A stretch of DNA of 64,000 bases, taken from contig VMSZ01000001.1 of NCBI GenBank assembly GCA_013791885.1, forward strand, positions 25,647 through 89,646, written 5' to 3'. Positions 39,448 to 48,366 of this stretch are shown here, one piece after another. The DNA is from Sulfurimonas sp. (GTDB taxonomy: Bacteria > Campylobacterota > Campylobacteria > Campylobacterales > Sulfurimonadaceae). How positions within the stretch are numbered: the stretch's first letter is position 1; every line of letters starts with the position of its first letter. A program made the position numbers and the translations under genes. The notes beneath the pieces were generated by a model. The model was given only the letters and a program-made list of their open reading frames with translations, searched no databases and was not told the DNA's origin.

Positions 39448-40105
39448 AGATGTAACCTTCTCCTCGTATGGTTCTGAGATTCTCTTTGGGAATGAATTCC
39501 CTAAGTGTGCGTATGTGTGAACGGATAGTCGCATCGCTGGGTATAGAGTCAAAATCCCAGATATTTTGAATAAGTTCCTCGTTTGTTATAACGCGTTTTT
39601 GGTTTTGAAAAAAGTAGAGCAAAAGGGCGCTGTCTTTAGTGCTTAAGCTTATTTCCTCTTTTTTTCTGAATACTTTTTTCTCATTAGGAAAAAAGAGTAA
39701 ATCCACTGCAAGTTCTATCTGCGTTTTTGTTTCAATATTGAAGAGTCTTTTAGTGTTAAGAATGCGGGCATTGAGCTCTTCAAGTTCAAAAGGTTTTTTG
39801 ATGTAGTCATGGGCACCGAAAGAAAAAGCTTCCTGAAGATGTTTTGTATCAGTGTAGGCGGTGATGAAAATTGCAGGAGTTGTGTCTTGAAATCCCCGAA
39901 GTTCTTCGAGAAGTTTAAGCCCATTTTTGCCCGGCACGTTAATGTCAAAAATAAAAAGGTCATATTTATTTGTATCAAGTTTTGCGTAAACTGCTTTAGA
40001 ATCATAAGCATAATCCACATCCCAGAACTCAGATAAAAAATCTATTAAAATATCGGAGAGTACGGCATCGTCTTCCATGAGCAGTATTTTCATCGCGTTT
40101 GACAC
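39440..40105 (-). CDS. OmpR-type response regulator
   Basis: ILLMEDDAVLSDIL, FDINVPGKNGL, IKKPFELEEL, winged-helix TIRSHIRTLREFIPKENLRTIRGEGYIYE. Confidence 0.93.
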   Translation of the reverse strand: MSNAMKILLMEDDAVLSDILIDFLSEFWDVDYAYDSKAVYAKLDTNKYDLFIFDINVPGKNGLKLLEELRGFQDTTPAIFITAYTDTKHLQEAFSFGAHDYIKKPFELEELNARILNTKRLFNIETKTQIELAVDLLFFPNEKKVFRKKEEISLSTKDSALLLYFFQNQKRVITNEELIQNIWDFDSIPSDATIRSHIRTLREFIPKENLRTIRGEGYIYE

Positions 40106-40241
40106 TCCATTGAGAGTTTTTTTTGATTATTCTACCTAAATAAGCGGAGTATTTAAAAATTTATCTCTAATTTAATATTCCTTATTTTTATGAGTTATAA
40201 TTAGAGTATCGGTATGTGCTAGAGAATTAAAAGGGGAAAGA

Positions 40242-41492
40242 ATGGAAAATGTGTATTTGGGACGACAGCCTATTATTGATGGAGAGTCTAATCTTTATGC
40301 ATATGAAATCTTATATAGAGATGACCACAAGCAGAGTAATGTTGGTTCAGACCGTTATGCGAGTGCGTCTGTTATAAGCAGTGTCTTAAACAAGTTTGGA
40401 ACGAGAAATCTCTTGGGGGACCGCAGAGCATTTGTCAAAATAGATGAAAAGTTTTTACTTAATGATATTATTTTTTCAGTGCCGCAAGAGTTCTTTATAT
40501 TTTCAGTGCTGGAGAGTTTGGAAATAACTGCGAGAGTGGAAGAAAGATTAGAAAAACTTTACAAAGAGGGTTATCTTATAGCTATTAATGACACGGTTTT
40601 AACTGAAGAAACATTGCAAAAATATAAAAATGTTCTCAAATATATTTCACACATAAAAATTAGAATAGATACAAACATAAGTGTTGGCATAGAAGAGATG
40701 ATAAAAATACTCAAAGCCAACAATGTTAAAGTTATTGCAACAAAAATAGAAGAATCAAAACAGTATGTCATTGCAAGAACTTTGGGCTGCGAATGTTTTC
40801 AGGGCTACTTTTTTGCAGAACCAAAAATAGTGGAAAATGCAAAGTATGAACCTGCACAGCTTAATATTTTAAAGCTCTACAATCTTTTGCTACAAGATAC
40901 AAACATTGACGAGATAACGAAAGAATTTGAAAACAATCATGAAATTACCCTGCAGCTTTTACAGTTTATAAACTCCGGCGCATTTCACTTTAGAAAGAAA
41001 ATCTCTTCTATCCACCATATTTTAGTTTTAATGGGACGCATGCCTTTGGCAAAGTGGCTGATGCTGATGATTTACTCTAAATCCGTATCCAAAGAGAATG
41101 AACGTTCACCTCTTATGCTTCTTGTAAAAAACAGAACGGAACTTATGGAGAATATACTCAAAACGCTCCAGCCTAATGTCAAAAGCAATATGCTCGGAGA
41201 GGCTTATTTTGTAGGTGTTTTATCTTTAATAGATACTATTTTTTCAGAGAAACTCGAAACAATTTTAGAAGATATGAATGTCTCCCAAGAAGTAAAAGAT
41301 GCACTGCTTAAAGATGCGGGTATTTTAGGTGAGATTTATGCGCTTATCAGAGATATAGAGGCTTTTGACACCCATGCTATTAGCAGATTCGAAGAGACTT
41401 ACTATCTTGAAGCCGGAGTGCTTAAAAAGCTCATTCTTGATTCCATTGAGAGTGTGAACAAGTTTGAAAAGCCGACTCTCTATGAAGAGTAG
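40242..41492 (+). CDS. EAL-HDOD (YuxH-like) signalling protein
   Basis: VYLGRQPIIDGESNLYAYEILYR; HDOD QLLQFINSGAFHFRKKISSIHHILVLMGR. Confidence 0.9.
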   Translation: MENVYLGRQPIIDGESNLYAYEILYRDDHKQSNVGSDRYASASVISSVLNKFGTRNLLGDRRAFVKIDEKFLLNDIIFSVPQEFFIFSVLESLEITARVEERLEKLYKEGYLIAINDTVLTEETLQKYKNVLKYISHIKIRIDTNISVGIEEMIKILKANNVKVIATKIEESKQYVIARTLGCECFQGYFFAEPKIVENAKYEPAQLNILKLYNLLLQDTNIDEITKEFENNHEITLQLLQFINSGAFHFRKKISSIHHILVLMGRMPLAKWLMLMIYSKSVSKENERSPLMLLVKNRTELMENILKTLQPNVKSNMLGEAYFVGVLSLIDTIFSEKLETILEDMNVSQEVKDALLKDAGILGEIYALIRDIEAFDTHAISRFEETYYLEAGVLKKLILDSIESVNKFEKPTLYEE

Positions 41493-41595
41493 AACGACTC
41501 CTCAAACTCTCCTCTGGCTTATCTGCTATAATGTCGGCAAAAGATGGGGCTTTTAAGATTGCCCCAAATGCAATAATTTTAACAAAAGAGCCCCT

Positions 41596-42966
41596 ATGAA
41601 CGCAAAAAACTTCTCCTCACTTCCTCTCTCAACTGAAATGGTACAAAACCTAAACGCCATAGGCTACACCCAGATGACACCTATTCAAGAACAGAGTCTT
41701 CCGTATATTTTAGAAGGTCGGGATGTTTTGGCGCAGGCAAAAACGGGGAGTGGAAAGACGGCTGCGTTTGGCATAGGTTTGCTCTCTAAACTTGATGTGA
41801 AAAAATTTCGTGTTCAGTCGCTTATTCTTTGTCCTACCCGTGAACTTGCCGAACAGGTTGCAAGAGAGTTGCGCCAAATTGCAAAATTTGCCCATAACAT
41901 TAAAATTTTGACTCTTTGCGGCGGGGTTGCGTTTGGTCCGCAGCTTGGCTCACTTCGCCATGGCGCGCACATTGTTGTCGGAACTCCGGGACGTATATTA
42001 AAGCACTTAAGCAAAGAGAGTCTTGACTTGGAAAACCTGCAAACGCTGGTCTTTGATGAAGCGGACAGAATGCTCGACATGGGCTTCAGCGAAGAGATAG
42101 AAAAAGTTTTAGAGTTTGTTCCAAAGCAGAGACAAACCCTGCTTTTCTCAGCAACTTACCCTGAAGAGATTTTAGATTTAAGCTCATCCGTGCAGCAGGA
42201 TGCCATCAGCATTAAAACAACGACGCAAGAAGTTGCCAACAAAATTACCCAAAGATTTTATGAGGTTTCGGGTGAGCAAAAAATCAAAACACTCATCAAC
42301 ATTTTCAGCACTTTTAAGCCTCAAAACGCAATAGTGTTTTCAAATACTAAGATAGAAGCAGACGAAATTGCGTCCAAACTTCAAAAAAGCAACATCGATG
42401 CTTTGGCTATTCACGGAGATTTGGAACAGTACGACAGAAACGATGTTTTAGTACAGTTTTCCAATGGAAGTTCGAGAGTTTTAGTGGCAACAGACGTTGC
42501 GGCGCGCGGACTTGACATTAAAGAGCTCAGCATGGTTGTAAATTACGATCTGCCTCACTCTCTTGAGACCTACACGCACCGTATAGGCAGAACTGCAAGA
42601 GCAGGAGCAGAAGGTCTTGCGTTTACTTTGTATGAGCCTTGGGAAGCAGAAAAAGTTGAGGAGTACAGAGACGGTGAGAGACTTTTTGAGTGCGCGGGAG
42701 ATTTAAAAATAAGCAACGGTTTTTCTATGACGCCTGAGTTTATTACGCTTGTAATTGAAGGCGGAAAAAAAGACAAACTCAGAGCAGGCGATTTACTTGG
42801 TGCACTTACGGGTGATGCAGGACTTGCGGGAACTTCTATCGGTAAAATAGATGTGTACGAGAGACAAACCTATGTGGCTATTGAAGCAAAATTAGTAGAT
42901 GAAGCACAAAAAAGACTCTCAGGCGGAAAAATAAAAGGCAAAAAATTCTCTGTCTGGATTTTATAG
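41596..42966 (+). CDS. dbpA: DEAD-box ATP-dependent RNA helicase, DbpA-like
   Basis: AKTGSGKTAAFGIG, PTRELAEQVA, VFDEADRMLDMGF, SATYP, HRIGRTARAG, C-terminal DbpA RNA-binding-like IGKIDVYERQTYVAIE. Confidence 0.9.
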   Translation: MNAKNFSSLPLSTEMVQNLNAIGYTQMTPIQEQSLPYILEGRDVLAQAKTGSGKTAAFGIGLLSKLDVKKFRVQSLILCPTRELAEQVARELRQIAKFAHNIKILTLCGGVAFGPQLGSLRHGAHIVVGTPGRILKHLSKESLDLENLQTLVFDEADRMLDMGFSEEIEKVLEFVPKQRQTLLFSATYPEEILDLSSSVQQDAISIKTTTQEVANKITQRFYEVSGEQKIKTLINIFSTFKPQNAIVFSNTKIEADEIASKLQKSNIDALAIHGDLEQYDRNDVLVQFSNGSSRVLVATDVAARGLDIKELSMVVNYDLPHSLETYTHRIGRTARAGAEGLAFTLYEPWEAEKVEEYRDGERLFECAGDLKISNGFSMTPEFITLVIEGGKKDKLRAGDLLGALTGDAGLAGTSIGKIDVYERQTYVAIEAKLVDEAQKRLSGGKIKGKKFSVWIL

Positions 42967-42972
42967 GCTAGA

Positions 42973-43485
42973 ATGAAAGAGTTAAAATATCTGCATCACT
43001 ATCCGCCTGCAATTCAAGCGCAGGTGCATAGTCTCATAGAAAAAAAAGCTCTTACTTCCCATCTTCTCAAAAAGTACCCGCTTTCTCATAGTATTGGCAA
43101 TGACAAAGCACTCTTTTCTTATGTCAATGAGTTGAAAAACGAGCATATGAAGAAAGCGCCCCCTTTAAGTAAAACGCATTACGATGGAAAAATTCACGTG
43201 ATAAACAATGCTTTGGGAACCCACCATTTTATCTCCAGAGTCCAAGGCTCCAAGCTCAAAGCAAAAAATGAGATAAAAATAGCCTCAATGTTCAAGAATG
43301 TTCCGCAAGAGTTTTTACAGATGATTGTGGTACATGAACTGGCACATTTTAAAGAGAAGGAACATAATAAAGCGTTTTACAAATTATGTGAATATATGCA
43401 GCCTGCTTACCATCAGACAGAGTTTGATTTGAGACTTTATCTTACGCATCTGGATATTTGGGGCAAGATAGATGCCTGGACTTAA
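42973..43485 (+). CDS. YgjP/WLM-like metallopeptidase
   Basis: VVHELAHFKEKEHNKAFYKLCEYMQP: HELAH...H zinc motif. Confidence 0.85.
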   Translation: MKELKYLHHYPPAIQAQVHSLIEKKALTSHLLKKYPLSHSIGNDKALFSYVNELKNEHMKKAPPLSKTHYDGKIHVINNALGTHHFISRVQGSKLKAKNEIKIASMFKNVPQEFLQMIVVHELAHFKEKEHNKAFYKLCEYMQPAYHQTEFDLRLYLTHLDIWGKIDAWT

Positions 43486-43525
43486 AATTATTTGATATAA
43501 TAAAAGAAAAAATTGTGAGAATACA

Positions 43526-44335
43526 ATGGATGATGTTAGCAAAGCCTTACTACAGAGCGTACTAAATTCACAAAAAGAGGTTGGGGTTATTTTCTGTGAG
43601 GGTGTACCTATTGTGACAAACAGTGCATTTCACAAATTTTTTAACGTTGCATCTCTTGAACAGTATCTCTCAGATTTCGGTCCTTTTGTAAACAACTTTG
43701 TTCCCCATCCGTCCTATTTCAATCAAAGTAAAATTGACAAAGGTGAGTCTTGGTTTGAAGCTATTATGAAGCTTGATGAACAGGATAGAATTGTCAGTAT
43801 GATGAATGCAAAGTACGAACCGCATGCTTTTTTAGTGACTCTGGATACGAGTGTAGAAAATTATCAGATAGCCTCTTTTGAAGATATAACCCAAAGCCTC
43901 ATTAAAAGAATTATGATACAAAACAATGTCACCATAGATGAAGAAAGCGGGGCATATTCAAAGAACTACTTTACACACATTATGCATAGTTTTGATGATG
44001 CGGCAGCCTTTAATGAAAAAATTATCGGGGTCTCTTTTTTTGATATTTTGAGTAATGATGGAATCGAAATAGCGCTTGAAGAAGAAATACTCAAGGCTTT
44101 TGTACAGCATTTTAAAAACAGTATCCGTCAAGATGATATGCTTGTACGTTGGAATAAAAGCAGCTTTTTACTTGTCTATTTGATAGATGATGAGACAAAA
44201 GCAAGACAGGTAGAACAAAAGCTTCAAACTATGGCGAGTAAAACAATTGTTGAAGGCTTTAAATGTCGTTTTTCACACAGAGTGCAAAAAGAAAAAGAGA
44301 GCATAGTAAAACTCATAAAAAAATTAGAGGATTAA
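43526..44335 (+). CDS. hypothetical protein with degenerate GGDEF-like domain
   Basis: N-terminal PAS-like; C-terminal fold order like GGDEF (IRQDDMLVRWNKSSFLLVY) without an intact GG(D/E)EF. Confidence 0.6.
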   Translation: MDDVSKALLQSVLNSQKEVGVIFCEGVPIVTNSAFHKFFNVASLEQYLSDFGPFVNNFVPHPSYFNQSKIDKGESWFEAIMKLDEQDRIVSMMNAKYEPHAFLVTLDTSVENYQIASFEDITQSLIKRIMIQNNVTIDEESGAYSKNYFTHIMHSFDDAAAFNEKIIGVSFFDILSNDGIEIALEEEILKAFVQHFKNSIRQDDMLVRWNKSSFLLVYLIDDETKARQVEQKLQTMASKTIVEGFKCRFSHRVQKEKESIVKLIKKLED

Positions 44336-44841
44336 TCCATCCAACGCGTAGGATCGTAGCCGTCACTTGGTCGTATAATCTCTTTTTTTTCTAGTTTTTT
44401 TATCAAAATCGAAAATGCGGTTTTGTCGGCCTCGTTTGTATTTTCGCCACTTCTTACAAAGCCAAATTTCTCATAAAATGCTAAAGTAAGAGTCTCATTT
44501 GGAACATGTACGCTTATTTGCGCATACAGTGCCGCGGCTTCTTGCAAAAACTGCTCCATCATAAACGTGCCTATGCCTCTGCCTCGAAACTCTTCAAGTA
44601 CCACAACATGCAAAATTGGTGTTTGTTCATCAATAAAGCCTTTGGCATTTTGTTCACATTTGAGTTGTCTGCACCAGATGGCTCCCGAAATTGTATGCTC
44701 AAGAAGGGCGTAAAGTCCCAAATCTTTGTTTGAATGTCCAAAAAAATCAGCATACATTTTGTCATTGTCATGTGTGAACTTGAGCATATTTTGTACTATT
44801 TTCTCTTCTGAAGAGCGTAAAAAATAGAGTGTAGGCGTCAT
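44332..44841 (-). CDS. GNAT family N-acetyltransferase
   Basis: LHVVVLEEFRGRGIGTFMMEQFLQEA...LAFYEKFGFVRSGE. Confidence 0.9.
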   Translation of the reverse strand: MTPTLYFLRSSEEKIVQNMLKFTHDNDKMYADFFGHSNKDLGLYALLEHTISGAIWCRQLKCEQNAKGFIDEQTPILHVVVLEEFRGRGIGTFMMEQFLQEAAALYAQISVHVPNETLTLAFYEKFGFVRSGENTNEADKTAFSILIKKLEKKEIIRPSDGYDPTRWMD

Positions 44842-46670
44842 GAAAGCTCCTCTATCTTTTTATCATACTCTGCGTTTATGGCATCAAGCTGTGTTTGTGC
44901 AACTTCGAGTTTTTCAAAAAACTCTTCGACATCATTCTCTTCTTTGGCAACAAGTTTGGAAAGCTCCATCAGCTTGGCGCTCTCTCCTGCGTTTGAAGCT
45001 TCAATGAGTTCTTTATGGTGAACTTCAAGGGCCTCTTCAACTTTCATAATCGCGTTTTCGAGTTTTTGTACCTCTTTTTTGAGTGCAGAGGTGTTGTTAT
45101 TGCGTTCACGAACAAGATCTGAAATCTGCTTTTTAATCTCTTTGGTATTTGATTTTGGAGCAGCTTTTACTTTCTCTTCCTGCTCCTCATCTTCCCAGCC
45201 GATTTTTTCAAGGAACATATCATAGCCGCCATCGAAATACTGCGCTCCGTCTTTACTGAAGATAATGAGTCTGTCACACACTTTTCTTAAAAGCTCTTCG
45301 GAGTGTGTTACGACAATGACTGAGCCGTTGAATCTGTTAATAGCCTCCGTTAAGGCAGCAATAGAATCCATGTCTAAGTGGTTTGTAGGCTCATCCAGAA
45401 GTAAAAGATTGACCTCACGGGCGAGAATTTTCCCAAGCATAACGCGGCTTTTTTCTCCCCCTGAGAGCAGAGAAATTTTCTTTTGCGCCATCTCTCCGCT
45501 AAACATCATCCCGCCGCAAAGTCCCCGAACCATCGCCTCCGGCATTTTTGGATTTGCCGTGTAAATCTCATCTATAACAGTATTATTCGGGTTAAGATGT
45601 GCGATGTTCGTCTGTCCAAAGTGTCCAAACTCTGTGTTTGCCTGATACTCTACACTTCCGCTAAGTGGTTTGAGCTCTTTGCCGATAACGTTGAGCAGGG
45701 TAGATTTTCCCTTGCCGTTTTTCCCGATAATCCCGATACACTCACCTTTTGCAATGCTAAAAGAGATGTTTTTAAACAAAATGTTTTGGGGCGTATAGCC
45801 AAAGCTTACATCTTTAACTTCAAGCAAAACTTTCGCAGGTGTCTCTTTGTAGTTAAAGTCAAATTTTAAACTCGCATCAAAGCCCAAATCATCGAGTAAG
45901 TCCATCTTTTCGAGCTGTTTTACTTTTGACTGCGCTAAAGCCGCAGTTGAAGCACGCGCCTTGTTTCTGGCGATAAAATCTTCAAGCTCTTTGACTTTTT
46001 TGTCCTGAGCAATTTTTTGTTTTTCATACAGCTCATCATTTGCGCTGAGTTGTTCATAAAACTTGTGTGTATCTCCCGGAATGAGCGTCAGATTTTTACG
46101 TACAATCCCCATAGTATGTGTACAAACAGCGTCCATAAACTCTCTGTCGTGGGTAATGAGAATAAGCTCACCCTGAAAATTTTGTAAAAAGTTTTTAAGC
46201 CAGCGAAGCGAAACGATGTCAAGGTAGTTGGTCGGCTCATCTAAAAGAAGCAGATTGGGTTCAGTTACAAGCAACTTTGCCAAATTGATACGAATCTGGT
46301 AACCGCCTGAAAAAGAGAGAGGATTTTTATCTAAATCTTCTGCACCAAAACCCAAACCAAAAAGAATTTTCTCAACTCTGTACGTATCGTACTTCATCTC
46401 CTCTGTAAGCGCCAAAGCTGCTTCTTCTCTAAGTGTCGGTTCCGTGAAGACGAGATGCTGTTTAAGCGCACCAATTCTATACCCTTTAGGGATGATGATG
46501 TCGCCGCTATCCGCACTCTCTTCACCGAGAATGAGTTTAAAAAGAGTAGATTTTCCACTCCCGTTTCTACCGACCAGTCCAATGCGGTTGCCTGCGTTTA
46601 GCTTAAAGCTGAGATTGGAAAAGAGTTCTTGTGTCGAGTAACTTTTGCAGATGTTATTGAGTTGTATCAT
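44838..46670 (-). CDS. ABC-F family ATP-binding protein
   Basis: Two Walker A (GRNGSGKSTLFK, GKNGKGKSTLLN), two LSGG-type signatures, C-terminal coiled coil, no TM. Confidence 0.93.
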   Translation of the reverse strand: MIQLNNICKSYSTQELFSNLSFKLNAGNRIGLVGRNGSGKSTLFKLILGEESADSGDIIIPKGYRIGALKQHLVFTEPTLREEAALALTEEMKYDTYRVEKILFGLGFGAEDLDKNPLSFSGGYQIRINLAKLLVTEPNLLLLDEPTNYLDIVSLRWLKNFLQNFQGELILITHDREFMDAVCTHTMGIVRKNLTLIPGDTHKFYEQLSANDELYEKQKIAQDKKVKELEDFIARNKARASTAALAQSKVKQLEKMDLLDDLGFDASLKFDFNYKETPAKVLLEVKDVSFGYTPQNILFKNISFSIAKGECIGIIGKNGKGKSTLLNVIGKELKPLSGSVEYQANTEFGHFGQTNIAHLNPNNTVIDEIYTANPKMPEAMVRGLCGGMMFSGEMAQKKISLLSGGEKSRVMLGKILAREVNLLLLDEPTNHLDMDSIAALTEAINRFNGSVIVVTHSEELLRKVCDRLIIFSKDGAQYFDGGYDMFLEKIGWEDEEQEEKVKAAPKSNTKEIKKQISDLVRERNNNTSALKKEVQKLENAIMKVEEALEVHHKELIEASNAGESAKLMELSKLVAKEENDVEEFFEKLEVAQTQLDAINAEYDKKIEELS

Positions 46671-46745
46671 AGGTTTCTTTTTTGGAGGATTTGTTTGTTA
46701 TAACAGAGCAAAGCACAAAGGCTTTCGCTCCGCATGGATGGCAGA

Positions 46746-47057
46746 TTACTCTTCTTTACCGTTTCCGTAGTGCTCAAAAAGGTAGTTTGTTGTCGCCATT
46801 TCAGCTTCTTTGTCTATTGGAGCCTTAAAGTGAACAATCATTTTTACAACTTTTTCATGCCAAAATTTTCGTGACTGAGGGCCTTGGTTGAGTATGTAGC
46901 CAAAAGAGTGGCACATAAGACAATTCGCCTCAATAGCGTCAAAACCTTTGCCCATTTTTATTTCATACGGCATATAAGGAACTTCTATTTTTTCATCTAC
47001 TTGCGCAAAAAGCGTTGAGAGAGCCAAAAGGCTCAAAAGTACTATTTTTTTCATCAT
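46746..47057 (-). CDS. sorB: SorB-like monohaem cytochrome c
   Basis: Signal peptide, ANCLMCHSFGYI CXXCH, immediately downstream of a SorA-like gene. Confidence 0.78.
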   Translation of the reverse strand: MMKKIVLLSLLALSTLFAQVDEKIEVPYMPYEIKMGKGFDAIEANCLMCHSFGYILNQGPQSRKFWHEKVVKMIVHFKAPIDKEAEMATTNYLFEHYGNGKEE

Positions 47058-47063
47058 CGCTCC

Positions 47064-48257
47064 TTATATTACTTCGATAGTCACGCTATCGATACCGTTG
47101 TATTTATACCCGCCGTGGTTCCATTTGACATCCTGAGCAAAAGGCTGTTCTGCACCCAAACGGTTGATGGCCTTGGCCATAATGGTCACTTTTCCGTAAG
47201 TCGAGGGTTTGTAAGCAAATCTGAATTCTCTAAACGCATAGCGGTCAGCATCTTTTAGGATGGCAGGTTTCCAGCTTTTACCGCCGTCCGTAGAGATAAG
47301 AACGTCTTTAATTCCATGCCCGTCATCAAACGCAACTCCGCGTACTACAACGTGAGAGTTATGATAAACAATAGAGTCATTTGTCGGGTAACCGATGACC
47401 GATTTTACATTCATAGTCGTAATAGGTTTAGTAGTTTTAAATTTTTCTTCCGGAGTTTCACACTCGCAAGAGTTATCCGGCACACGGTAGGCAACGTCCA
47501 TAAAGAAAAGTTTTTTGTAATCTTCTGTTACGGTAATGTTGCTGAGCATTTTTACCCAGCTGTCCGCATAGTGTCCAGGAATAACAAGACGTACAGGATA
47601 GCCGTTGAGGTATGGCAAATCTTCCCCATTCATCTCGTAAGCGACGATAACATGATCATCAAGTTCATCAAGGTGCATTTCACGCACAAAATTTGGCGTT
47701 TCATAGTAAGATGCAGTTTCGCTTCCGTTAAAGCCAATCCAATGTGCACCTTTTTTGACACCTGCGCGGTTGAGAAGGTCTCTTAAACGCACACCTTTCC
47801 ATTTTGCACAGCCCATAGCGCCGCTTCCCCACTGGATTCCGCCAGCAACAGGTTGGAATGCGGAACGGCTATTTCCGCCACACTGCATAACCGAGGTAAC
47901 TTCCACCTGCTCAAAATCTCTTTTGAGTTCATCAAGAGAGATAGAGAGTTCATTCTCAACCATTCCGTTAATCTTGATACGGTGTGTTTTTGGGTCAATA
48001 AGCGTCGGAATTTCCGGCATATGCCAGCGCACAAAGAATTGATCATTTGGAGTGATTCCCTGAGCGAAAACTTCCCTTGGAGTTTCAAGAAGAGGCGGTC
48101 TGTCAGAGTAGGTAATGAGCGGTTTTTTTTCCGGAAAAGCTATCTTGGAAACTTTTCTGCTATCAATGGGCTGTCCTGTAATACCCGCAGTTGCTGAAGT
48201 TCCAACAACAGCAGCAGAGGCTACAAGAGAGGCTTTTAAAAAATCTCTTCTTTTCAT
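47064..48257 (-). CDS. sorA: sulfite:cytochrome c oxidoreductase molybdenum subunit (SorA-like)
   Basis: Tat signal MKRRDFLKASLVASAAVVG; VTSVMQCGGNSRSAF; VKMLSNITVTEDY; sulfite-oxidase fold. Confidence 0.88.
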   Translation of the reverse strand: MKRRDFLKASLVASAAVVGTSATAGITGQPIDSRKVSKIAFPEKKPLITYSDRPPLLETPREVFAQGITPNDQFFVRWHMPEIPTLIDPKTHRIKINGMVENELSISLDELKRDFEQVEVTSVMQCGGNSRSAFQPVAGGIQWGSGAMGCAKWKGVRLRDLLNRAGVKKGAHWIGFNGSETASYYETPNFVREMHLDELDDHVIVAYEMNGEDLPYLNGYPVRLVIPGHYADSWVKMLSNITVTEDYKKLFFMDVAYRVPDNSCECETPEEKFKTTKPITTMNVKSVIGYPTNDSIVYHNSHVVVRGVAFDDGHGIKDVLISTDGGKSWKPAILKDADRYAFREFRFAYKPSTYGKVTIMAKAINRLGAEQPFAQDVKWNHGGYKYNGIDSVTIEVI

Positions 48258-48366
48258 GCGAATCCTTTAATCAATAATTGCTTTATCAAATTATTAACTG
48301 GTTAAATTATTTATATAATTGTATCAAATACTATACTGTATCTTATATAAAAATCGCAAAATGTTT

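Noticed and set aside
45265-45869. Plus-strand ORFs opposite the ABC-F gene
   Set aside because: Overlap conserved ATPase domains on the other strand; no own start context or motif.
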